The position numbers and the translations under genes are program-made. From Streptomyces sp. (GTDB taxonomy: Bacteria > Actinomycetota > Actinomycetes > Streptomycetales > Streptomycetaceae), in assembly GCF_019510245.1 (NCBI RefSeq), contig NZ_JAEKKT010000116.1, forward strand, positions 62,001-126,000: a stretch of DNA of 64,000 nt, read 5' to 3'. The notes below the pieces were generated by a model. It had not been told where the DNA came from. It searched no databases and worked only from the letters and a program-made list of their open reading frames with translations. This document shows, in pieces, positions 8,340 to 17,113 of this stretch. Within the stretch, counting starts at the first letter, position 1; each line of letters opens with the position of its first letter.

Positions 8340-8783
8340 ATGCGGCTGCTGCGCTCCACCGACCTGGCTCTGCGCCTCCTGATGCGGCTCGCCGTCGCGG
8401 GCGACGCCAGCCCCACGACCCGCGAGGTCGCCGGTGACATGGACGTGCCGTACACGCACGCCGCCAAGGTCGTCGCCGAACTGCAGCACATGGGGCTCGT
8501 CGACGCCCGGCGCGGCCGGGGCGGCGGACTGACGCTGACCGGGAAGGGCCGCAGCGCTTCGGTGGGGGCGCTGGTGCGCACCTTCGAGGGCGAAGGGGAC
8601 GTGGTGGACTGCGAGGGCGCCACCCCGTGCCCCCTCAACTCCGGCTGCCGCCTGCGGGGTGCCCTGCGCCGGGCCCAGGAGGCGTTCTTCGCGGCGCTGG
8701 ACCCGGTGACGGTGGCGGACCTGGTGGCGGAGCCGACAGGGCCGTTGCTGCTCGGCATCTCCGGAAGGCCGGGGGCGGTTTAG
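8340..8783 (+). CDS. nsrR: Rrf2-family nitric-oxide sensing repressor NsrR
   Basis: The 147-residue Rrf2-type winged-helix regulator has DNA-recognition helices near residues 25-55 (REVAGDMDVPYTHAAKVVAE) and the wing RRGRGGGLTL. The iron-sulfur ligands are Cys91, Cys97 and Cys103 in DCEGATPCPLNSGC. Their C-x5-C-x5-C spacing equals that of the S. coelicolor NsrR [4Fe-4S] protein. NsrR represses hmp until NO destroys the cluster, and a flavohemoprotein gene lies 0.8 kb downstream in convergent orientation. ATG 8340 is the start that matches the family N-terminus (MRLLRSTDLALRLLMRLA). Confidence 0.9.
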   Translation: MRLLRSTDLALRLLMRLAVAGDASPTTREVAGDMDVPYTHAAKVVAELQHMGLVDARRGRGGGLTLTGKGRSASVGALVRTFEGEGDVVDCEGATPCPLNSGCRLRGALRRAQEAFFAALDPVTVADLVAEPTGPLLLGISGRPGAV

Positions 8784-8976
8784 CGCCCGTCGCGCGCACG
8801 AAGGCGACAACCAAGCGCGGGCCATGACTTGCCCTTCGTAAGTACCGCCGTGTTCAAACATTCAACAAAGGGATCTCCGCGACCGACAAAGGGCTCTACC
8901 CGCATAGATGACCCCGGTGCTGTCATGCTCACGACCGCCCGGAACTTCTGCCGGGCACCCCACCGGGAGATCCCCC

Positions 8977-9501
8977 ATGCCCCGAATATCCCGCTCCCTG
9001 GTCACCGCCCTGTCCTCCCTCGCCCTGGCCGCCGGCGGCCTCACGGTCGCCGCCGGCACCGCGCACGCGCAGAGCTGCAGCCAGGACTACCTCCCGCTCC
9101 CCGACCCCAGCTGCCAGCCCGGCGACTTCAACCCGGACGTCACCCAGTCGACCATCGGCTCCACCATCTGCGTCTCCGGGTGGACCGCGACCGTCCGGCC
9201 GTCCAGTTCCTACACCACCGCGCTGAAGAAGCAGCAGATCGTCGAGTACGGCTACACGGACACCAGCACCTCGGACTACGAGGAGGACCACTTCGTCCCC
9301 CTCGAACTCGGCGGTGCCCCCAAGAGTGAGCTCAACCTCTGGCCCGAGCCGGAGTACGGCACCAAGACCGCCGCCAACAAGGACACCGTCGAGAACAAGC
9401 TCAAGAAGGCCGTCTGCGCCGGCACCGTCAGTCTCACCGACGCCCAGGACGCGATCGTCACGGACTGGACGACCGCGCTCTCGAGTCTCGGCCTGAGCTG
9501 A
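8977..9501 (+). CDS. Secreted HNH-like nuclease-fold protein
   Basis: The 174-residue product has a Sec signal peptide (MPRISRSLVTALSSLALAAG...AHA-Q, cleavage near residue 30). Four Cys residues in the mature part could form two disulfides. A YEEDHFVPLELGGAP motif near 115 corresponds to the DH motif of HNH/GmrSD-C-type domains in many secreted actinobacterial proteins. It may be an extracellular nuclease, though substrate and activity are not known. The start at 8977 has GGGAGA eight bases upstream. It lies between nsrR and hmp, but nothing ties it to NO detoxification except position. Confidence 0.8.
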   Translation: MPRISRSLVTALSSLALAAGGLTVAAGTAHAQSCSQDYLPLPDPSCQPGDFNPDVTQSTIGSTICVSGWTATVRPSSSYTTALKKQQIVEYGYTDTSTSDYEEDHFVPLELGGAPKSELNLWPEPEYGTKTAANKDTVENKLKKAVCAGTVSLTDAQDAIVTDWTTALSSLGLS

Positions 9502-9520
9502 TTCCGTCCGCCCGACGAGG

Positions 9521-9556
9521 GGGCCGGCCGACTCCTCCTGGAGTGGCCGGCCCTTT
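9521..9556. terminator. Terminator between convergent genes
   Basis: A GGGCCGGCC stem extended by ACTCC/GGAGT with one bulge is followed by TTTC. It lies between the stop codons of the HNH-like gene and hmp and can serve both directions. Confidence 0.75.
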
Positions 9557-9574
9557 CGGCTCCCGTCGCGGGGA

Positions 9575-10774
9575 TCAGGCCGCGGCCGCCGCCAGCCACA
9601 GGTCCGGCCCGAACACCTCGTAGTGGATGTCGGCCGGCGGGACGCCCTTGGCGAGCAGCTGGGTGCGCACCGCGCGCATGAAGGGGAGCGGGCCGCACAG
9701 GTACGCACGCGTGCCGGGTGCGACGTCGACACCGGTGAGGTCCACCAGGCCGGTTCGGCTGCCCGGCTCCGCGTCCCGCTCGTAGAAGAAGTGCGCGGAG
9801 GTGTCCGGGAGCTTGGCCGCGTAGGCCGTGTGGTCGGTGCGCAGGGCGTGGTCGGCGGGGGAGCGGTCGCCGTGCACGACGGTCACGGGGGCGCGGTGGC
9901 CGTCGGCCGCGAGTGCGGCGAGCATCGACACCATCGGGGTGACGCCGATGCCGGCGGAGGCGAGGAGGAGGGGCCGGTCGGTGGCGCCGCCCAGGACGAG
10001 GTCGCCGTACGGCTCGGACAGCTCCAGGACGTCCCCTTCGCGCACGCGCGCGTGCAGGTGGTTGGAGACCTCGCCCTCGGGTGCCGTGCCGCGGGGGTCG
10101 CCGGGCACGCGCTTGACGCTGAACTGGCGGACCGACTCGCCCGGCGCGCCGGACAGGCTGTACTGGCGTATCTGGCGGGCGCCGTCCGGGAGGGTGACGC
10201 CCACGGAGACGTACTGCCCGGCCCGGAAGCCGCGCACCGGGCCGCCGTCGGCGGGCCGCACCCGGAAGGTCACGACGTCGGGGGTCTCCGCCACCCGTCC
10301 GACGACCTCCCAGGGCCGGAAGCCGGTGGCCCCGCTCTCCTCGTACAGCCGCTTCTCGATGGCGGTCAGCGCGTTGGCCATCAGCCAGTAGACCTCGTCC
10401 CAGGCCGCCGCGACCTCGGGGGTGACGGCCTCGCCCAGCACCTCGACGATGGCGGCGAACAGGTGCTCGTGGACGACCGCGTACTGCTCGGGGGCGACCC
10501 CGAGGGAGGCGTGCTTGTGGGCGATGCGGCCCAGCATCGCGTCGGGTCGCCGGTCCGGGTGGTCCAGCAGGTGGGTGGCGAAGGCGGCGATGGAGCCGGC
10601 GAGGGCCTGCCGCTGGGTGCCGGCGGCCTGGTTGCCGCGGTTGAAGAGGTTCCGCAGCAGTTCGGGGTGGGCGGCGAAGAGGCGGGCGTAGAAGCGCTCG
10701 GTGATCTCTCCGATGGCCGCGCCCACGGCGGGGAGGGTGGCGCGGACGGTGGCGGCGGACGGCTCGGACAGCAT
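9575..10774 (-). CDS. hmp: Flavohemoprotein nitric oxide dioxygenase
   Basis: The 399-residue two-part enzyme converts NO to nitrate using O2 and NAD(P)H. The globin domain (1-140) carries the haem-proximal His within AHKHASLGV and the B10-type Tyr in ERFYARLF. The ferredoxin-reductase part has the FAD motif RQYSLS (near 220), the NAD-binding GIGVTPM segment and a C-terminal EVFGPDLW. Length and order are typical. A candidate NsrR palindrome lies 50 bases upstream of the start, and nsrR is nearby, so NO-dependent derepression is likely. Confidence 0.95.
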   Translation of the reverse strand: MLSEPSAATVRATLPAVGAAIGEITERFYARLFAAHPELLRNLFNRGNQAAGTQRQALAGSIAAFATHLLDHPDRRPDAMLGRIAHKHASLGVAPEQYAVVHEHLFAAIVEVLGEAVTPEVAAAWDEVYWLMANALTAIEKRLYEESGATGFRPWEVVGRVAETPDVVTFRVRPADGGPVRGFRAGQYVSVGVTLPDGARQIRQYSLSGAPGESVRQFSVKRVPGDPRGTAPEGEVSNHLHARVREGDVLELSEPYGDLVLGGATDRPLLLASAGIGVTPMVSMLAALAADGHRAPVTVVHGDRSPADHALRTDHTAYAAKLPDTSAHFFYERDAEPGSRTGLVDLTGVDVAPGTRAYLCGPLPFMRAVRTQLLAKGVPPADIHYEVFGPDLWLAAAAA

Positions 10775-11090
10775 CGGGGCTCCTTGTGGCTCGCCGAACG
10801 GCTGGACGCCTCGACGCTATTAAAACTTGCATATGAGATTCAAATTTAAGACCCGTGGTGTCGGTCACTCCGGGTCCGGGCCGGCCATTACGGATGCCGC
10901 TGCGAGCAGGCAAGATGGGCGGCAGGGCAGGACACCTGCCGTACGAGAGCCGTTCAGGCCGAGGTCGCTCGGGCGATCAAGGTGCGCAACGCGCGTGAAA
11001 TGCTGTTGTGGTGTGATGCTCAGGTGCCCGACCGCCTCCTGCGGGACAGGAAGACAGGCGGCCTGACCAGCAAGGATGGGGAAGCGGAAG
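10775..11090. other. Divergent hmp/glnA2 promoter region
   Basis: The 316-base gap between divergent starts holds the hmp operator near its left end. The right half, which must carry the glnA2 promoter, shows no element I can name with confidence and no gene. Confidence 0.6.
10824..10846. promoter_or_regulatory. Candidate NsrR operator of hmp
   Basis: An 11-1-11 inverted repeat (AACTTGCATAT, G, AGATTCAAATT) has 8 of 11 positions symmetric. It is strikingly AT-rich for this genome and lies 50 bases before the hmp start. Size and symmetry fit known Streptomyces NsrR sites. Confidence 0.7.
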
Positions 11091-12452
11091 ATGGACAAGC
11101 AGCAGGAGTTCGTACTCCGGACCTTGGAGGAGCGCGACATCCGGTTCGTACGCCTGTGGTTCACGGACGTGCTGGGCTTCCTCAAGTCCGTCGCCGTGGC
11201 CCCGGCCGAGCTTGAACAGGCCTTCGACGAGGGCATCGGCTTCGACGGCTCCGCCATCGAGGGCTTCGCCCGCGTCTATGAGTCCGACATGATCGCCAAG
11301 CCGGACCCGTCCACCTTCCAGGTCCTCCCGTGGCGCGCGGAGACCCCCGGCACGGCCCGCATGTTCTGCGACATCCTCATGCCGGACGGCTCCCCGTCCT
11401 TCGCGGACCCGCGGTACGTCCTGAAGCGCGCCCTCGCCCGCACCTCCGACCTCGGCTTCACCTTCTACACCCACCCCGAGATCGAGTTCTTCCTCCTGAA
11501 GGACCGCCCGCTGGACGGCTCCCGCCCCACCCCGGCCGACAACTCGGGCTACTTCGACCACACGCCCACCAACGTCGGCATGGACTTCCGCCGCCAGGCG
11601 ATCACCATGCTGGAGTCGATGGGCATCTCGGTCGAGTTCTCCCACCACGAGGGCGCCCCCGGCCAGCAGGAGATCGACCTGCGCTACGCCGACGCGCTCT
11701 CCACGGCCGACAACATCATGACGTTCCGGCTGGTCATGAAGCAGGTGGCGCTGGAGCAGGGGGTGCAGGCGACCTTCATGCCGAAGCCGTTCTCCGAGCA
11801 CCCCGGCTCCGGCATGCACACCCACCTCTCCCTCTTCGAGGGCGACCGCAACGCGTTCTACGAGTCGGGCGCGGAGTTCCAGCTCTCCAAGGTCGGCCGC
11901 TCCTTCATCGCGGGCCTGCTCAAGCACGCCGCCGAGATCTCCGCGGTCACCAACCAGTGGGTGAACTCCTACAAGCGGATCTGGGGCGGCTCCGAGCGCA
12001 CGGCCGGCGCGGGCGGCGAGGCCCCGTCCTACATCTGCTGGGGCCACAACAACCGCAGCGCCCTCGTCCGCGTCCCGATGTACAAGCCCGGCAAGACCGG
12101 CTCGGCACGCGTCGAGGTCCGCTCCATCGACTCCGGCGCCAACCCGTACCTGGCCTACGCCGTCCTGCTGGCCGCCGGCCTCAAGGGCATCGAGGAGGGC
12201 TACGAGCTCCCGCCGGGCGCCGAGGACGACGTCTGGGCCCTCTCCAACGCCGAGCGCCGCGCCATGGGCATCGAGCCGCTCCCGCAGAACCTCGGCGAGG
12301 CCCTCACCCTGATGGAGAACAGCGACCTGGTCGCCGACACCCTCGGCGAACACGTCTTCGACTTCTTCCTGCGCAACAAGCGGCAGGAGTGGGAGGAGTA
12401 CCGCTCCGAGGTGACCGCGTTCGAGCTGCGGAAGAACCTGCCGGTGCTGTAG
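11091..12452 (+). CDS. glnA2: Glutamine synthetase-like GlnA2 (gamma-glutamylpolyamine synthetase type)
   Basis: The 453-residue GSI-family enzyme has the beta-grasp N-domain (1-100, GIGFDGSAIEGF) and a catalytic domain with HPEIEFFLL, HHEGAPGQQEID, GSGMHTHLSL and NRSALVRVP motifs. The sequence agrees closely, from memory, with S. coelicolor GlnA2 (SCO2241), reported to glutamylate polyamines in polyamine catabolism rather than make glutamine. Tyr371 in GYELPP lies where GlnA carries its adenylylation loop. ATG 11091 starts the family N-terminus MDKQQEFVLRTLEERDIRF. It is divergent from hmp and monocistronic. Confidence 0.92.
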   Translation: MDKQQEFVLRTLEERDIRFVRLWFTDVLGFLKSVAVAPAELEQAFDEGIGFDGSAIEGFARVYESDMIAKPDPSTFQVLPWRAETPGTARMFCDILMPDGSPSFADPRYVLKRALARTSDLGFTFYTHPEIEFFLLKDRPLDGSRPTPADNSGYFDHTPTNVGMDFRRQAITMLESMGISVEFSHHEGAPGQQEIDLRYADALSTADNIMTFRLVMKQVALEQGVQATFMPKPFSEHPGSGMHTHLSLFEGDRNAFYESGAEFQLSKVGRSFIAGLLKHAAEISAVTNQWVNSYKRIWGGSERTAGAGGEAPSYICWGHNNRSALVRVPMYKPGKTGSARVEVRSIDSGANPYLAYAVLLAAGLKGIEEGYELPPGAEDDVWALSNAERRAMGIEPLPQNLGEALTLMENSDLVADTLGEHVFDFFLRNKRQEWEEYRSEVTAFELRKNLPVL

Positions 12453-12508
12453 GGCGAGTGGCCGGCGCGTAGGCGCGGGTCGGGGGTTGCGCGCTCGTCG
12501 GGACGCTG

Positions 12509-13747
12509 TCAGGGCGCCGTGCGGTCGCGCTGGAGGACGACCATGGCCATGTCGTCGTTCAGCCGGCCGCCGGTGTACGCCCGGACGTCTGCGGCGAGCT
12601 GCTCGACGAGCGGGTCCGGCGCCTGGTCCGCCCAGGCCGTGGCGCGCTCGGCCAGCGGATAGAAGTCGCCGTCCGCGTTCCGGGCCTCGGTGACGCCGTC
12701 CGTGTACAGGACCAGCCTGTGGCCGTACTCGAACGGGAACGTCGCCGGCGTGTAGCAGCAGCCGGCACACTGCGCGCCGTCCACGCTGGCGGGCCGGACG
12801 CCGAGGCCGAGCGGCGGCGACGGCTCGGGGACCGTCAGCGCCAGCGCCGACCTGGTGCGGCCGCGCAGCAGGAGCGGCGGCGGGTGCCCGCAGCTGACCA
12901 GGTGCACCACCGGCTCGTCGTCCGGGATGTCCATGACGGCGGCGGTCACGAAGCGCTCGGCGGCGTCCTCGTCCGGCTCCGCGAACTCGGAGAGTCCCCA
13001 GCGGACGGCGTCCTCGATGTAGGCGACCAGTTCCGGCAGCGGGATCCGGCGGTGTGCGGCGGCGCGGAAGGCGCCCAGCACGATCGCCGTGTCGCTGATC
13101 GAGGGGAGTCCCTTGCCCCGCACGTCCCCGATGAGCAGCCGCGTGCAGCCGGGGATCCGGGCGGCGGCGTACAGGTCGCCGCCGACGGTCGTGTCCGCTT
13201 CGGCGCTGCGGTAGTGCGAGGCGAGCGTGACGGGTCCGGCCCGCTTCGGCAGCGGCCGCAGTACGACCCGCTGTGCGGCGTCGGACACCGAGCGCGCCCG
13301 GACGAGTTCCCGCTCCCGGCGGTCCCGCAGCCGGGTGAAGAGGACGAGGAAGACGCAGACGGCGAGGAGGGCGGCGAGTTCGACGAGAACGCTCTCGGTG
13401 AGCAGGGTCCGCCGTTCCAGGCCGGCGCAGACCAGTGCGAGGACCGCCAGCGCCCCGATCAGCGCGGTGGCGCGCGGCCCGCTGCCGACCGCGGTGACCG
13501 CCACGGCGACGACCAGGAGGTGGGCGAGGTGGATGTCCGGCGGCAGGAACCAGTCGGTCACCGGGATCGCGACGACCAGCAGGAGCGGTCCGGCGAGGCG
13601 CAGCGACTCCGGCGCGTATCGGCGCCAGGCTCGCAGGGTCTCGACCACGGACGTCGCGGTCGTGGCAGCGCTCACGTCGTGCTCCGGTGCTCGTCTGCTC
13701 GTTCTCTCGTCGCTGCCATCACCAACACATGGCGACATGTCCGCCAT
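12509..13747 (-). CDS. Membrane SpoIIE-type PP2C phosphatase
   Basis: The 412-residue product has an N-terminal region with about four membrane segments (residues 50-145) joined to a PP2C/SpoIIE phosphatase domain. The metal-binding Asp motifs are visible: VGGDLYAA, IGDVRGKGLPS, YTDGVTEARNADGDFY and LNDDMAMVVL. Such proteins dephosphorylate anti-anti-sigma factors in partner-switching pathways; the partner is not in the window. GTG 13675 with GGAG upstream is an alternative start that removes 24 residues. Confidence 0.88.
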   Translation of the reverse strand: MADMSPCVGDGSDERTSRRAPEHDVSAATTATSVVETLRAWRRYAPESLRLAGPLLLVVAIPVTDWFLPPDIHLAHLLVVAVAVTAVGSGPRATALIGALAVLALVCAGLERRTLLTESVLVELAALLAVCVFLVLFTRLRDRRERELVRARSVSDAAQRVVLRPLPKRAGPVTLASHYRSAEADTTVGGDLYAAARIPGCTRLLIGDVRGKGLPSISDTAIVLGAFRAAAHRRIPLPELVAYIEDAVRWGLSEFAEPDEDAAERFVTAAVMDIPDDEPVVHLVSCGHPPPLLLRGRTRSALALTVPEPSPPLGLGVRPASVDGAQCAGCCYTPATFPFEYGHRLVLYTDGVTEARNADGDFYPLAERATAWADQAPDPLVEQLAADVRAYTGGRLNDDMAMVVLQRDRTAP

Positions 13748-13790
13748 TCCCGTGACATTGGGCCGGGCATTCCCGTGATATCGGGCCGAG

Positions 13791-14810
13791 TCAGTCCACG
13801 TACGCCGGTGACACCGCCGAGACGCTGATCCGCCGCGCCTTCCCGGTGCCGTCCGCCGGGATCTGGTACAGGTCCGCCCCGTAGTCGCCCGGCAGGGCGT
13901 AGACGACGGTGCGCGCGTCCTTCCACACCGCCTGGTCGTCGACGCTGCGGGTCTCCGCGAGCGGGGTCTCGCGCATCGTCCGCAGGTCGAGGACGTAGAG
14001 CCGCCAGGGCGCGTCCTTCGGCAGGCCCTTCACCCGCTTCTTGTACGCGATGCGGGTGCCGTCGGGGGAGAGGGAGGGGCATTCCACGTTCGGGTGGAGG
14101 GTGGTGACCGTGCGGGCGCGCAGGTCGCCCCGGACCAGGTAGGTCGAGCCCTTCGTCGCCAGGGTCGCGTAGAAGGTGTTGTCGTCGGACGCGAACGTCA
14201 CGCCCCAGAAGTTGACGTCCGCGGACCGGTAGGGACGGCCGTCCCTGACGATGCGGAACTCCTCCAGGGTGGGGATCAGGGCGCCGGTGCGGGTGTCGGC
14301 GATCGCCGTGCGGGTCGAGAAGTCCGTCCCCGCGTACGAGTCGCCGCCCACGAACGCCGTCCAGGCCGCGTAGTGGCCGGTGGGGGAGACACGGGCGCGG
14401 GACGGGATGCCCGGGACGTCGTAGTGGGCCCGCTCCTTCAGGTGCGCGTCCAGGATCAGGGCCCGGTACGTGTCCGAGACCGGGCCGTGGACCGCCTGGA
14501 GGCAGACGCCGGTGCCCGCGGCGGCGTAGAAGCGGAGGCATTTCACACCGGAGGCGGTGCGGGGGCCGGAGGGGGCGGCGGCGGGGACCGTGGTCAGCTC
14601 GTCGCGGTGCGGGCCCCAGGCCATGTTGCGGAAGACCATGCGGCCGCGGGCCGTGAGGGTCACCGTGCCCGGGGTGACCTTCGGGCCGCCCGCCCGGGTG
14701 TGGTCGCGGCGCTCCGCCCGGGCGGAGGCGTGCAGGACGGAGGCCAGGGCCACGGCCGCCAGGACCGCGAGCGCCGAGAGCAGGATCAGGAGGCGGGAGC
14801 GGAGGGTCAT
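13791..14810 (-). CDS. TolB-like beta-propeller secreted or anchored protein
   Basis: The 339-residue product has an N-terminal signal anchor (RLLILLSALAVLAAVALASVL) followed by WD40/TolB-like blades. These are seen as repeated SPxG and SxDG turns (RVSPTGHYAAWTAF, TFASDDNTFY, SLSPDGTRIAYKKR, DLRTM). The start overlaps the MFS gene stop by ATGA, so it is the last gene of a three-gene operon (phosphoesterase, MFS, propeller). Function is unknown; a ligand- or protein-binding surface outside the membrane is likely. Confidence 0.8.
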   Translation of the reverse strand: MTLRSRLLILLSALAVLAAVALASVLHASARAERRDHTRAGGPKVTPGTVTLTARGRMVFRNMAWGPHRDELTTVPAAAPSGPRTASGVKCLRFYAAAGTGVCLQAVHGPVSDTYRALILDAHLKERAHYDVPGIPSRARVSPTGHYAAWTAFVGGDSYAGTDFSTRTAIADTRTGALIPTLEEFRIVRDGRPYRSADVNFWGVTFASDDNTFYATLATKGSTYLVRGDLRARTVTTLHPNVECPSLSPDGTRIAYKKRVKGLPKDAPWRLYVLDLRTMRETPLAETRSVDDQAVWKDARTVVYALPGDYGADLYQIPADGTGKARRISVSAVSPAYVD

Positions 14811-16081
14811 GAGGGGGCCTTCCGGAAGGGGCGCAGGGTGAGGGCGTACGCCGCGCACACCGCCAGGACCACCGCCGACACGCTCAGCGCCGTACGGTCG
14901 CCCCACAGCGTCCACGCCGCACCGAACCCCAGTGAGCAGGCGAACCGTGCCCCCGCCTGGCCGGTCTGGACGAGCGCCAGGCCGGACGAGCGCAGCGCCT
15001 CGGGGACGCTGTCGGAGGCGGCCGCCATCAGGACGCCGTCGGTCGCCGCGTAGAACGTGCCGTGCAGGGCCAGCACCGCGTAGGGCAGGGCCGTGCCGTG
15101 CCAGGACGTGAGCAGCAGGGCGTAGGCCAGGAGCAGGGCGCCGTGGCCGGCCAGGAAGACGCGCCAGCGGCCCCAGTGGTCGGCCAGGCGGCCCAGCGGG
15201 ACGGCCAGCAGGAGGAACGCGGCGGCGGTGCCGAGGGGCAGGAGGGCGAACCAGCGGTCCGGGACGCCGAGCCGGCGTTGCAGCAGCAGGTAGACGAAGG
15301 AGTCGCTCACCGTCGCCAGACCGAGGAGCAGGGCGCAGACGGTGATGCGGCGCAGGTCGCGGTGGGACAGGAGGCCGAGTGCCGCGCGCAGGGTGGGTCG
15401 TGCGGCGGGATCCGCCGTCCCGGTACGGCCGCCGCCCGGTACGAACAGGACCAGGATCAGCACGCCCAGCACCGCCACGCAGGAGCTCACCGTGAAGACC
15501 GCGTCGTAGCCGTCCACGGTCGCCCGCAGGATGAGGAACGCGGCCAGCGGGCCGAGCAGGGCGCCCGCCGTGTCCATGGCGCGGTGCACGCCGAAGGCGC
15601 GGCCCCGGGTCTCCGGGGTGCTGGAGAGCGAGATCAGGGCGTCCCGGGGAGCCGTGCGCAGGCCCTTGCCGGTGCGGTCGGCCGCCAGGACCAGGCCGAT
15701 GGGGGTGAGGGTGTGGGCGATCAGCAGCAGGGGTTTGCAGAGGGCCGAGAGGGCGTAGCCCGCGCCCGCCACCCACTTGTGGCGGCCGCCGCCCCGGTCG
15801 GCCAGGTGGCCGCCGGCCAGGCGTACGACCGCCGAGAAGCCGTTGTAGACGCCGTCGAGGAGGCCGAAGCCGAGCGGGGACAGGCCGAGGCCCGCCACCA
15901 GGTACAGCGGGAGGACCGCCGTGACCATCTCGGAGGACACGTCCGTGACCAGGCTGACCGTGCCGAGGGCGAGGACGGTGGGCGCGACCGTGGAGCGGTA
16001 CCGCCCGGCCCGCGGGGGCCGGGCGGTACCTTCCACGGACGCCGTCGCCGGAGTGCTCGCGCGGCTGTCCGCTACGTACAC
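14807..16081 (-). CDS. MFS transporter
   Basis: The 424-residue protein has about 12 membrane segments and MFS motif A-like loops (GGHLADRGGGRHKW after TM2 and LGRLADHWGRWR in the second half). The GKGLRTAPRDALIS segment resembles the family often annotated as TcrA/NreB-like or generic drug efflux. Substrate cannot be told. The GTG start follows the phosphoesterase stop by one base, and its own stop overlaps the next gene, so it is translated as part of an operon. Confidence 0.88.
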   Translation of the reverse strand: MYVADSRASTPATASVEGTARPPRAGRYRSTVAPTVLALGTVSLVTDVSSEMVTAVLPLYLVAGLGLSPLGFGLLDGVYNGFSAVVRLAGGHLADRGGGRHKWVAGAGYALSALCKPLLLIAHTLTPIGLVLAADRTGKGLRTAPRDALISLSSTPETRGRAFGVHRAMDTAGALLGPLAAFLILRATVDGYDAVFTVSSCVAVLGVLILVLFVPGGGRTGTADPAARPTLRAALGLLSHRDLRRITVCALLLGLATVSDSFVYLLLQRRLGVPDRWFALLPLGTAAAFLLLAVPLGRLADHWGRWRVFLAGHGALLLAYALLLTSWHGTALPYAVLALHGTFYAATDGVLMAAASDSVPEALRSSGLALVQTGQAGARFACSLGFGAAWTLWGDRTALSVSAVVLAVCAAYALTLRPFRKAPS

Positions 16082-16082
16082 G

Positions 16083-16982
16083 TCAGGACGCCCAGATCCC
16101 GGTGATGTCGGACGAGGACGCCGCGTTGCCCGCGTGCGCGCTCAGGCCCTGGCCGTTCTCCAGGGTGCGCAGCAGGTCGTAGTGGTCGTACGTGGTGGAC
16201 GAGGTCGAGCCCGCGGCGACCGGCTGGCCGTACAGGACCGTCGGGATGCGGTTGCCGGCCAGGCGGTTGTCCTCGTCCATGGTGACGACGAGGAGGCTGT
16301 TGTGGCTCTTCGCCCAGGTGGCGTACGCGCCCAGGTTGTTCTTCAGCCAGGTGTCACCGGTCGACACCGAGCAGTCGTGCATGTCGCTGCACAGGTTGGG
16401 GGTCACGAAGGACAGCTGGGGGAGGGTGGAGTAGTCGGTCGGGAACTGGGTGAACGTCTTCGCGGTCGAGGTCGGCACGTTGCTGAAGCCGAACCACGGG
16501 TTGTGCTTGCGCGCGTAGTTGCCGCTGCTGCACGTGGTGGAGCCCTGGCTGGGCAGGGTCTCGTTGTAGCTGGCCCAGGTGCGGCCGGCCGCGAGCTGCT
16601 CGGAGGCCAGGTTCGCCGCCGAGGAGAAGCCCGGGGTGTAGCAGCTGTCGTCGGTGATGCCCTGGGTGGAGCCGGAGAACAGGGCGAAGTAGTTGGGCTG
16701 GCTCGGGTGGGTCTCGGCGTACATCTGGGTCAGGCTGGCGCCGCCGGTGGCCAGCGAGTTGATGTACGGGGCGCTGGAGGAGCCGATGACCTGGCTGTAG
16801 GCGTGGTTCTCGAAGACCACGACGATCACGTGGTCCGGGGTCGGAACGGCACTCGCGGCGTGCGCGGACGTGCCGCCGAGCCCGGTCCACAGGCCGATGG
16901 CGGCCGCGGTGAAGGCGGTTGCCGAGGCCACCGCCGTGCGGGCGCGGCGCAGCATCGCCGAACGTGCGGAACTGCCGGACAC
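16083..16982 (-). CDS. Secreted phosphoesterase / acid-phosphatase-like protein
   Basis: The 299-residue product belongs to the PF04185-type phosphoesterase family (AcpA, phospholipase C-like). The motifs are VIVVVFENHAYSQVIG, THPSQPNYFALFSG (the likely metal/nucleophile region), LLVVTMDEDN and YDHYDLLRTLE. A signal peptide ends near AHAAS (about residue 42). GTG 16982 was chosen because GGAGG lies five bases before it; upstream in-frame starts lack this. It heads the operon with the MFS and propeller genes, which suggests release of phosphate or an alcohol from an exported or environmental ester. Confidence 0.87.
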   Translation of the reverse strand: MSGSSARSAMLRRARTAVASATAFTAAAIGLWTGLGGTSAHAASAVPTPDHVIVVVFENHAYSQVIGSSSAPYINSLATGGASLTQMYAETHPSQPNYFALFSGSTQGITDDSCYTPGFSSAANLASEQLAAGRTWASYNETLPSQGSTTCSSGNYARKHNPWFGFSNVPTSTAKTFTQFPTDYSTLPQLSFVTPNLCSDMHDCSVSTGDTWLKNNLGAYATWAKSHNSLLVVTMDEDNRLAGNRIPTVLYGQPVAAGSTSSTTYDHYDLLRTLENGQGLSAHAGNAASSSDITGIWAS

Positions 16983-17113
16983 ATCAACCTCCGGGGGAGA
17001 GGACGGAGACGAAGGGCTGTGCGGACAGAGCATGTACACGCCAAGACTCCCACGGCTCACGGAATCCGACCCCGTGGGTGAAGAGCCGGTGAACGCCGGG
17101 TACTTGCGCTCCC

